This document shows, in pieces, positions 12,901 through 21,145 of a stretch of DNA of 64,000 nucleotides. Source of the DNA: Axinella damicornis (lineage: Eukaryota > Porifera > Demospongiae > Axinellida > Axinellidae); the NCBI GenBank assembly GCA_963931865.1, contig OZ007509.1, positions 4,880,947 to 4,944,946 on the forward strand, given 5' to 3'. How positions within the stretch are numbered: position 1 is the stretch's first letter; every line of letters begins with the position of its first letter. The notes under the pieces are model-generated. The model ran no database searches. It was not told the origin of the DNA and was given only the letters and a program-made list of their open reading frames with translations. A program made the translations under genes and the position numbers.

Positions 12901-13496
12901 ATATTATAGTTATACTGGGTCGTAACAGCAAGGTGGTTTATTGCAGTCATACCAGATTAGTAAAGTAGACTATACTGCGAGTGCTTGACTGCTTCACTGT
13001 ATGTGTACAATATTAGTTCACTGATCATGAAAACAGTGCAGAACGTGACTGTTGTGAGCAATGTTGAGCTTCCCTGTTTACGTACACTGTTGTCTCCCAC
13101 ACCACTCTAGGCTGAAACTGTTGAGCTTCGTCTTGCACCACCAAGGCTAACTGCTGGATACTAATTGAACTTCTGAGTGTTTTAATAAGGCTTGGTTCCT
13201 TTGTTATCTGACATACCATTTCAGTTGTTGCTGTGCGTTATATGATGTTTGGGATTATATGCTCAACATTCTTGTGTGCAGTTTTCGTGGTTAATGTTAA
13301 TTCTCACCTGACCCTCAGTGAATCAGACGTTGCTTGATCGATCACATGACTGCACTTAACGCACAATTTAGCGTGCATTATTCACTTTCAGCGGAGGCCA
13401 GTAGCTGTTTCTAGTCAGTGGGACTCTAGATTCCAGTTGGCAGTGCATTGCGAGGTTGAGGGTGGGATGTGTACTCACCCTAGGCTTGTACATTAA
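940..13496 (+). CDS. VPS8: VPS8 homologue, CORVET complex subunit (3' part, 12 exons)
   Basis: This is the C-terminal 385 residues of VPS8, the CORVET subunit that acts in Rab5-dependent early endosome tethering. Exons inferred from splice sites and phase: 940-1078, 1479-1568, 1877-1940, 4912-5000, 5476-5557, 6492-6574, 7424-7495, 7959-8131, 9096-9228, 9483-9527, 12730-12813, 13392-13496 (TAA). Phase closes at every junction. Recognisable VPS8 blocks include VVERYIELLCRYQPEGVY in exon 1 and GMLETYSYEE followed by LLKTTNHIMVHD. A C-terminal RING-H2 is split between exons 8 and 9 (CVIC, then CGHLYHTSC, then CLVC). The exon at 12730 (LEPAQRASLKQLH) matches the conserved post-RING tail. Upstream exons lie outside the window. 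Intron 3 carries a pogo-like transposon, intron 7 a dispersed GC-rich repeat and intron 10 a Gypsy remnant. Confidence 0.88.
1965..4174 (-). mobile_element. Pogo/Tigger-like DNA transposon, inactivated, inside a VPS8 intron
   Basis: Terminal inverted repeats TAGCGTAARCCGCCAATYAT lie at 1965-1985 and 4154-4174, with TA at each outer edge as expected for Tc1/mariner-pogo targets. The motif GGTCGATAAT and its complement recur in subterminal positions (about 1985, 2160, 2185, 3402, 3421, 4135), like transposase binding sites. The minus strand encodes a psq-type helix-turn-helix (about 2890-3126; GVNQAAVLHGVPPSTLKDRL) followed by a DDE-type region with YNMDESGV (about 2655-2680). In-frame stops interrupt the DDE part, so this is a dead copy. 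A cysteine-rich segment lies upstream at 3621-3926 on the same strand. Confidence 0.8.
2181..3296 (-). pseudogene. Pogo-like transposase remnant (psq HTH plus DDE region)
   Basis: Read on the minus strand, the 3' half of this stretch gives a CENP-B/psq-like DNA-binding domain: an AVMDGQGVNQAAVLHGVPPS-type helix-turn-helix, then a YLxxxEE-like segment in a shifted frame. It continues into a pogo DDE catalytic core around 2400-2870 that contains the conserved NMDESGV block. TGA and TAG codons occur inside the core and the HTH region needs frame changes, so no intact transposase exists. It is bounded by the terminal repeats of the 1965-4174 element. Confidence 0.7.
6645..6732 (+). repeat. Decayed partial copy of the 454-726 hairpin element
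   Basis: The segment shares ordered blocks with the right half of the 454-726 repeat: an ATTATGGAAA-like start, CTGTAGG, TCATCCCTAC, CTACATC and a TTGTTACTTGT-like end, with deletions between. It lies in the VPS8 intron that follows the exon ending at 6574. No coding signal. Confidence 0.4.
7578..7910. repeat. Dispersed GC-rich repeat, copy 1 (related to 33282-33785)
   Basis: It begins with AAGATTTTAACGTGTGTGTG and continues through GGGGCGGGACTA, ACTAGTGAYGC, CTTCGTACTTC and AGAGAGCTGTCCGGC to GTAGCTGAGCGAGC. All these blocks recur in the same order at 33282-33785. The copy contains two short CAGCAG-type units, against a much longer array in the second copy. It lies in VPS8 intron 7, next to the exon beginning at 7959. 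Confidence 0.7.
9660..9800. repeat. Poly-G/GC-rich low-complexity element in VPS8 intron
   Basis: A run of about a dozen G at 9688-9700 is followed by further G-runs, then by C-rich complements (GCCCCCCACCCC near 9775-9790). The layout resembles the other G-run/C-run hairpin-like segments in this window (22856, 30548, 50037, 52126). No coding capacity. Confidence 0.4.
11318..12010 (-). mobile_element. Gypsy/Ty3-type reverse transcriptase remnant
   Basis: On the minus strand, 11730-11918 encodes an RT segment typical of Ty3/Gypsy polyproteins (VVVPKKSGSIHICMDLKPRN, then HPLP, then KVFSKLDANSGFWQIPL). Further along, 11358-11636 carries the region around the catalytic motif, here TDDVLVFSKDQSEHDRRL. 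The usual YxDD tyrosine position is changed and the frame differs between the two parts. A segment of about 53 bp (11860-11912) is duplicated at 11948-12000. No LTRs or integrase were seen nearby, so this is an old fragment in VPS8 intron 10. Confidence 0.75.
12033..12452 (-). repeat. Dispersed repeat with CCCCGYGCGCATGCGC-type ends (copy 1)
   Basis: Read on the minus strand, this starts with a TTACCCCGTGCGCATGCGCA-type palindromic end followed by GTAGAGTGATCGGTTTGTCTGTCAGTC-like sequence. It finishes with GCGCACGGGGTACGTGCTC and CACCTCTAGTT. The same start and finish delimit 36608-37265 on the plus strand, and the start recurs at about 34262. It lies in a VPS8 intron and is non-coding. Confidence 0.5.
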
Positions 13497-14598
13497 TTAT
13501 CCAACCCTCAATTACTTATTGTCACTACACATGCACTAACTACGCCATAATACACTGCTAAGTCCAAATTACACAAAGGAAACTTTTAATTCGGCCCCAT
13601 AATCGTGCCACTGACCTAAACACCTCGACAAATCTCTGATTGCCCTATAGCCAAAAATCTTCCCAAGGACATGCCCTAACAGTGTGCCAAATTTCATGCT
13701 TCTATATATTATATCACAATTCCACCAAATAGTTCACATATCTGCAGTACTAACCTGGGGTAACAAGGAAGAGCCATGGCACTGCAGCTACAAGCCTCTA
13801 CCTTTGTTGCCAGCGACTGCTAGTCTCGTGCCCATGCAAGACTATAGGTGACTGCATGGATATGGTCAATACCAGTTGGACTCCTCAGTAGCCCCTGACA
13901 AATCAGGGGAGATCAATGAATAGAGATAATGACATGTGGATGGAGTAGAGCAGTGGGATCATGGATGTAGTGACTAAACTCTCAGTGCATGAGCTAGTTA
14001 AAAAGCATTTTATCCATGTGCTTTATAAAATGGGATGTGCACATGCATGTTTGTTTGACAAATGGGATTAGACATCATCCTAGCTGTGGTGTGGGAAAGG
14101 TAGCTACACTAAACATGGTCATATTTATGTTCCAACATGCATGATGTAGGATCGTTCACCTGGAGGTGGGTTTGTAGCTACCTCACTCTTGGTTGATCCA
14201 GGTCAATCATCTGTAAAGCAGGTACATTGTACAGCTGCGCAGGACTCGTGATAAAACTTTGTGGCATTAATTAAAGATTATTGAAAGCTTGGCAAAGGTG
14301 CTCTTTCCTGACCAATGCAGAGTGGATCGATGCTCACTTGAACCCTATATAGGCCTGTCTGAGCCCCCAAGATTCCCACACGATAGTAGATTATATGCTC
14401 ACATGCATCGCTACTTGTGTTAAATTGTACATGACCTTCAACCTCTATAGGAATTCTACTCGAGGAAAGTGAGGGCAGTCTTTTTGTACTACCACAATCA
14501 TAATAGTCCTTTTGTTTTGCATTGCATGTTATCCACTATGCTGTAGAATGAACTCCCTCCTCATATCAGATTGCGATTCAAGTTTTTGCTTCATTGGG
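13497..14598. other. Intergenic stretch without recognisable features
   Basis: Downstream of the VPS8 stop codon this AT-rich sequence has no ORF with family resemblance, no tandem array and no clear inverted repeat. It probably includes the VPS8 3' untranslated region at its left end. Confidence 0.4.
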
Positions 14599-14601
14599 TA
14601 A

Positions 14602-14805
14602 GGGTAATTTCGGTCACCGGGTATTTCCGGTCACTTAGGCAGATACGCGCAAAGGACGCAAGGTCTCGATTTTGCCGACAGATATGTTATAGCTGAGCGT
14701 TGCCTCTATCTGCACAGCACCATAGTTTTGGCTGTAATGTAGCTTTTAGAATAGAGAAGCCCTTCTCTACTAAGTACCGGAAATAAACCGTGACCGAAAT
14801 TACCC
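14602..14805. mobile_element. Small TIR element (GGGTAATTTCGGTCAC ends)
   Basis: GGGTAATTTCGGTCAC at 14602-14617 is matched by its reverse complement at 14790-14805. A second inner pair (GGGTATTTCCGGTCAC versus GTACCGGAAATAAACCGTGAC-like) makes the ends doubly palindromic. The 204-bp interior has no coding capacity. A non-autonomous DNA transposon (MITE) is the simplest reading. Confidence 0.65.
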
Positions 14806-14819
14806 CGACTTGCCTTAGT

Positions 14820-14931
14820 TATTGGTCCGACAGGAAGGAGTTATAGATCATGATTATAATAGCCCCTGGGCCAGAGCTGAATGTGCATGTTTGTCCGGTA
14901 CCTACTACCTATACTTCCTGCCGGACCAATA
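14820..14931. mobile_element. Small TIR element (TATTGGTCCGACAGGAAG ends)
   Basis: TATTGGTCCGACAGGAAG at 14820-14837 faces CTTCCTGCCGGACCAATA at 14914-14931, an 18-bp inverted repeat with one mismatch enclosing 76 bp. It lies 14 bp from the neighbouring 14602-14805 element. Non-coding; probably a MITE. Confidence 0.6.
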
Positions 14932-15520
14932 TCCACGTCTAAATGGTGAAAGGGCTAGGGTGTGGCAAAGGCGTAGTCTTATTATGTAGATGAATGCTAC
15001 GCTTCCTGGCAGTTCCTCAACCGGTTCTTGCGGTGAAAAAAGCGCCATGGTGGGCAATCAGATGGTTGCGCAAGAGCGGTGTAGCGTGGAAAATCAACGC
15101 AATAAAGCTTGAGGGGGGCTGACAGGAAGAGAACTACAGCTAGGAACGTGTGTGCGGACTGCGTTCTACAGCACAACAGATGCGGTACTGGACGATTGTG
15201 GTGGAAGGCGTACCTTGGTCAGCGTCGTTCAGTATTATTTATCGGCACGCACAGTAAGGTGATAATCATGTCCGTAACGTGTAGTGTTTTTTTTTTTGTC
15301 TGCACGCACGAAAGTGTTTTGAAATCAGGCGTTTCAATAGTACGCAACCTTCTGGTTGCTGCCGTGGGATTCGGTAGCGCTAGCTAGCTATGCAACCATG
15401 CTAAACCTGCATGCAGGTATATAGCTACTCTATGGTGATCACTAAGTCTTGTCCGTGTGAGGTTCAAGTTCATTTTTATCAGCTGCCAAATTAAACCCCA
15501 GGTTTTGATATTTTTCTGTG

Positions 15521-15760
15521 GGTAGTATTAAAGGTTGCACCTTCCAAGGGTGACTGGTAGGTTTCTACTCATCATAGCCTTGATGTACTAGCATAATGCT
15601 AACTGCAAGTAGTTCTGCTCATAGCTATATACTTGCCCATGTGGGAGTTTCTACCGGGTTCACTGTGGGTAGTAAGGTTGCACCAGTCAAGGGTGACTGG
15701 TATGCTACCCATTTCATTGTACGTAAAACTGCAAGTATATCAACAGTTTTGCTCATTTTT
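15521..15760. repeat. Diverged direct repeat
   Basis: Two copies share GGGTAGTA, AAGGTTGCACC, CAAGGGTGACTGGTA and AACTGCAAGTA followed by TTTTGCTCAT-like sequence, in the same order (about 15521-15635 and 15664-15760). No coding potential was recognised. Confidence 0.5.
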
Positions 15761-15882
15761 TAGCTCTCAGTCCAAGGCCTAACTACCCATCCACATGATA
15801 ATAGTACAGTTGTCACACATACAGAATGCTTCTGTTAAGGGTTCTATCATTGATAATACCCTTTATGTTTGCTGTTTCCGTA

Positions 15883-17021
15883 TTACGCGAGGTCCATTGT
15901 ATAAGCATCTGTGCTGCTTACGATTGCCATACTGCCATGGATTGCAACACTACCGTCTGAAGAGCTGAAGGAGATGGAGTGTGGGACTTGAGAGGGATGT
16001 TGTAGACCATGCAGGTTGGACGTTTCCATCACTAGATAATGCCCATTGGGCAGGGTCCTGCTATAATTCCTGTCATAGCCACCTTTTTGCAATACACTGA
16101 ATATCTACAGACCAAAATACTAGAGGTGTCCATCGAACTCATACCCAGACACGGAATGCCGAAATGATAGCTATATAGTGCTTAGTGGCAACCCTTCATC
16201 ATTCGCAGACAGAGCCACACCCTACTATTTGTATGATGCACAATTGAGAATCGAACAACAGCTGGAGATGGGTGTGCACAACGATAATATTGCCATTTGA
16301 GCCAGAGTCTTTTGTTTCTCTTTTCCGTCTTCTCTCCTTCCTGCATGAGCTTGAAGTGAAGCCTTTTCTTCTCGCTGATCTTTAACGTTTTCAGCAACAT
16401 CAGGTGATGGCAATGGTAACGTGTACAGGCCCTGCCTTTTGTAGCTGAGATAAAGATTCCTCTATGCTTGTGTGCCCGATTTTGCCTAATTCTTCACTGT
16501 TTCTTTGCTGCACTCACTGGCTGCCTCCTGTTTCACTTTCTTTTCTGTCTGAGCTACACACATGCGCATCCTGATAAGGTTACTTGTTCATTTTGTCCAT
16601 CTTCTAATATTACTCTTTTCTCGTTTGGGCATCTCTCTGTCTCTTTTTCAGAGCCACTTCTGAAGGTCTAAGCAAGTTTCCTTACCATACACGAATAATA
16701 CGTACTTGTAACAGTGTTGTGCACATGACTTCCATACGTTTCGCAATGTGTGCTATCTCCTCCACTGTTTGCTCCTTTATCTCTCCCTCTTCGTGAGCTT
16801 GCACCGAAGTTTCCCTTCTATGCCAATTCGTATTGACAATGTGAACATGTGCTATTGTGTACGGAATGCTCATGTGTGACCATTTCTAAGCTGTGGGCAT
16901 ATGACCGAGTGCCCTACTAAATGCATGGTGAACGACACTGGTAATCAGGATTCAGAGAAAAAGACAGCGACACGCTTGCTCACCAGGCATACATAAGCTA
17001 GATTGCCTAACCCCACAAATG

Positions 17022-17056
<35 letters not shown>

Positions 17057-17367
17057 AGTCAGAACTTGTAGCGCTGTAACATCCCGTCTATAATGTATAC
17101 CACCTAAATTGGCTCATCCTAGCTACAGATTGGTAAAATTATTTCCCGTCTACACTAGTTAGTATGATCGATTGACCATTGAATACCTGGACCATCACTT
17201 CAAGAACGAGACGTGCAGCTAGCTTCCCAAATGGAGCGACTCTTCCTTGTGCTGCTAAACCAGCTGATTTTCCAATCTGCACTGATTGAGTCTCTTTACC
17301 ATTACAGCAAGAAATGTTTCTTCCCTGCAGAAACTCACATTTTGTAGTACTGTTCACCTGCATTGAT
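15883..17367 (-). CDS. Possible minus-strand multi-exon gene, unrecognised
   Basis: Two segments look like real exons. At 17187-17367 there is an open segment between an acceptor-like TTTTTTAG and a GTATTC donor (KCEFLQGRNISCCNGKETQS near its start; later KLAARLVLEVMVQ). At 15883-16096 there is a terminal exon with an acceptor, 70 codons and TAA (GGYDRNYSRTLPNGHYLVME, later SSTDAYTMDLA). Between them, at about 16290-16400, 16490-16560, 16600-16680 and 16682-16830, are four short charged segments resembling one another (for example EEKASLQAHAGRREDGKEKQ and RRETSVQAHEEGEIKEQ). I could not connect all of these in phase and recognise no family, so this may be a gene, a decayed gene or chance. Confidence 0.3.
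17024..17054. repeat. (GT)n microsatellite
   Basis: About fifteen uninterrupted GT dinucleotides. It lies within the region of the possible minus-strand gene and has no other feature. Confidence 0.95.
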
Positions 17368-18291
17368 CTAAAAAACCACACAATTAGTGAGTTTAACTAC
17401 CAGGAAGATAATGGCTAATGGAGTTGTGGAAGTGACAAGTAAATCTGTATGCTACGTTCTCCACATGGCATTATTGCAGGGTACGACTTTGTGTAAGAAT
17501 GGAGCCAACTGTGTGGATAATGCCACCGTTGTAATAATTGACCTTTTTTCCCCCTCTATACAAGTTTTACACACAATGCACACAGAGTGATTGCTGTAAG
17601 GATAAAGCCATGTAACTATTAAACAGGCAGATCTATTGTAATAGTCATTATGCTCTAATACCAATTTCATAGGCTCCATGGGTTTTCTGTAACAAATTTC
17701 TCCTCCTTTTTTGAACTGTCTTGGCATCCCTATTGCAAGGCTTTGGGTAATCATTTATTCAGGAGTCCAGTCCACCACTCTAATCCACGAGACACATAAC
17801 AAAACAAGCTGAAGCTGTCATATACGATGTGCATGAGATGATAACTGAAGGAAGTTACTGTCTGCTATGTATACAGTAGTAATTCATATCCGAATGGTAT
17901 TGCTAAAAGAATGTAGCTACACAATGTGACTGCATGCACATGGTTGCACAGACTGCATTTTTGTAGGTCTGCTATGTACAGCGTATGCATATGATAAGCA
18001 ATCTGATGAATTCAGAATGTGTACCCCTAGCCAAACCTTGACCTATCATTTTTCTTTTCCATTGTGAGTAATCAGAGTTACGGCATACATCCATCTACCT
18101 ACAGGCATCAACTCTTCTACTGTCAGTACACCAACCTCAGGTTCATTATTACGAGTAACAAAGGGGTGAGTCCGAAGACCAGTAGACTATCTACATTTAC
18201 CAATATGCCTGATGCCACTCTTTACGGCAGTAGTGCAGAAAATGCAAAATGTGTGTATACTATGTTTGTGTGCTCGGGTCAGAGAAATTGT

Positions 18292-18506
18292 TGCATCCCT
18301 GTATGGGGTGTACAGTATATGCATCTCCCTGTATGGGGTGTACAGTATATGCATCTCCCTGTATGGGGTGTACAGTATATGCATCTCCCTGTATGGGGTG
18401 TACAGTATATGCATCTCCCTGTATGGGGTGTACAGTATATGCATCCCTGTATGGGGTGTACAGTATATGCATCCCTGTATGGGGTGTACAGTATATGCAT
18501 CCCTGT
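18292..18506. repeat. 30-bp/27-bp minisatellite
   Basis: Five nearly identical 30-bp units (CCCTGTATGGGGTGTACAGT plus ATATGCATCT) run from about 18296. They are followed by three units shortened to about 27 bp and a degenerate final unit ending near 18506. All six frames stay open through the array because the unit length is a multiple of three, so the ORFs here are by-products. Confidence 0.9.
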
Positions 18507-20556
18507 GTGTAAAGTATACGCATCCGTATTATGATATGCCTAACAGGAACAGTTGCATGCCAAACTAGTAATGGCATAGCTCCTTCTGCGTGATTAGAAA
18601 AACCTGCACTTCAACTACTCACTTGTAAATGCATGGGTTGGATTTAGTAGTTAACTCTTTGCATGCAATCATGATATGCACATAGTTGCACAAAAGAGCC
18701 CCCTTTTTACATACTGCAAGCAATGAAAAGCTGGGCAGGGGCCTGGGAACAAGGCTACTGCATGTGATAAGAGACACCACTGAATTACATACAAGGCTGC
18801 TGTCAATTTAATAGATTATGTGTGACAATTAGAATCATTCATCTACAGTTAGATGGAACCATTTTCCTGTTATATATAGGGACTTCTAATCGTAATGTTC
18901 TACTCCTCTAGCCTGAGCTCTGGTCATGGGAACACTTCATGATAAACCCCGCAAGAATGTGTAAACAAAAAATATCGTGTCAACTATATAGTGAGTGCTG
19001 GCTACTTATGAAGATCTCATAACCCATCAAGACATGTGCTTACGTTTGAGGATCAAATTTCTGCTTGTAGACACAGCTAAGCTGCCATGTGCATAGTAAT
19101 TTGTACCACAAGTATGCCCAGAATATGCACAGGGAATAGAGATATATCTTAACCACTTGCAGCATGAGAATTGTACCATCCATTTCCTATGGAGGATTCT
19201 ATGGTATTTTCAATTCAAAACCATTCGATCTACACAGATGTGGTCTGTAAAAGGTTCATTTACTCAAGAGCTGTAAGTGTGCATTTGACCTGCTGAAATC
19301 CTAATGATCTGTGTGACTAGAGCATATGAACACCTGGTGCTGTAAAATCTTTGATGTGGTTATTTTCACGCTAAATATCATAGAGTGTATGGCCCAACTT
19401 AGAGACCACAATGGTCTAGGAAGTATCTATGCAATGTGGTGATCATCAATATGGTAATCCTCAGCATCAGTGCATGTTGTTCACAAGCAGATAGAAAATA
19501 TTATTGTGTAGCAATAATTATTGTTTCCTCTCACTGTAATTGGTCAAGAATTTCTATGCACCTTCTTTGCATGTAAACACCGGATCAGTGCATTGTATCT
19601 TGGACAAATCTTGCTGTGCATATTCTCTCTAATGTAATTGAATATCAATATCTTCTAAGTATTGCTCACAGCAAGTATTCTCATAGGTTATCACTATCTT
19701 ACTATCCACTTTGCTACCCTGCTACTGGATACCCTGGGCACAATGAGCTCATACCACTCATATTAAATTTGTTACGGTGCTGTACGCTTCCCATAACATA
19801 GCCCATCTATTAGAATGCATGGGGGTCTAGAATATGTGTTTGTTATTGTGCAAGCAAAATGTGCTCAATGATGGATTGCAATCCATCCTGATCAGCCTAC
19901 ATATGCACAACCATCCCCCATGCTGGTCGTGTATCATCCTTGTTCTAGCCCAGTGGCCTCTCACACTCCACTGCTTCTTGTGTTCACTAACTCAGTCAGG
20001 TGGAAACACCATTAATGGTTTAATGGATCATAATTGGGCTATACCCACACACTGCTATATACAGTGTTCATATCGTATGCCCACTGTTGAGCAGATATGT
20101 TTTGTCTGGTCGGGAAGTGAGTTTTTCATTCAAATGGTCTAAGAGACGGGGATCATATTATGTGATTGATTGAACAATGTTTCTGGAATCTGGAACATTA
20201 TCACTCAATTTGATTTCGAATGGCCTCCATTAAGATTCAATTCAGGTACTTACAATCTGTTGTTTCCTCTTGACCATAAGTAAGTAGCAGTTACTCACCC
20301 GTTATACCTCTCAATGACATGTTAAACAGTCACTTGTAACTGATCGTGATTTGAGTTTGAACACAGTGTTAATTGATTTTGACTCCAAAGATATTTGGGA
20401 AGATTTAACTGCAGTTTGACTTATTCAAACTGCCGTGCCATTATTATATGTAACCATAATGCCTTTTATAGATTACTCGAGGCAACTAAATTATATGGAT
20501 GCATTCTATTCAGTAATGGATTACAAGTCACTTGACTGGTGCTATATATATAGCAG
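18507..20556. other. Intergenic, AT-rich, no gene seen
   Basis: No ORF with recognisable family features occurs. A single half-copy of the TAGCCTCG hairpin MITE (AAAAGCTGGGCAGGGGCCTGGGAACAAGGCTA-like, about 18728-18755) is present. The remainder has no structure I can support. Confidence 0.4.
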
Positions 20557-20665
20557 TAGTCTCGTTCCGAGACCTTTCATCCAGAATGTATATCACTTCC
20601 AGTATAACGTGTGGAATACTAAAAGCGATCCGCTCTGGGGTCGGTTGGGTCTGGGACCAAGACTA
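20557..20665. mobile_element. Hairpin MITE, TAGTCTCG variant
   Basis: TAGTCTCGTTCCGAGACC at the left and GGTCTGGGACCAAGACTA at the right form the inverted ends. The interior is also partly self-complementary. It belongs to the same family as the copies at 27030, 27824, 51198 and elsewhere. Confidence 0.6.
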
Positions 20666-21145
20666 TGCTACCACTGGAAGTGCCAGATTCCTCCGCCTGT
20701 GGGAGCCAGAGTTGGAGTGCATTCTTCAATTGGTTCATTTCACTGCTAGAATGTGTTTACTTAAAATGGTCTGGCTATAGAGCTGTGTTGCCCCCACAGG
20801 ATATTCATAGTTCTCCAGTTTTGGGGGGAATAGAGGATGCTAACACTCAATTCTAGATCCTTGAAACCAATATAAGCAAGCCATAGTATTACATCAGGTT
20901 ACAGATTGGCAAACCACTGATCCCTCCCTACCTAAGCACTCTAGTTTGGAAGATGTTTGCATACATACATGCGTGGTGTTTATGGAACTACAAGTGCACT
21001 CTTGCATGGATGTTCATGCATACATATACATGTGGGTTGTGTCAGAAAACCACTGAACCATCACTCAGTAAAAAATTGTAGTATTCTGCACATTTTGGAA
21101 GGATGAAAGTCTAAAAGGCTGTTTCTAAACTTACTCAACAGAATC

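Noticed and set aside
18292..18506. CRISPR-like array
   Set aside because: Units are directly contiguous without unique spacers, and the genome is eukaryotic.
18064..18577. Six overlapping ORFs of 73-156 codons
   Set aside because: All are produced by the minisatellite with a unit length divisible by three.
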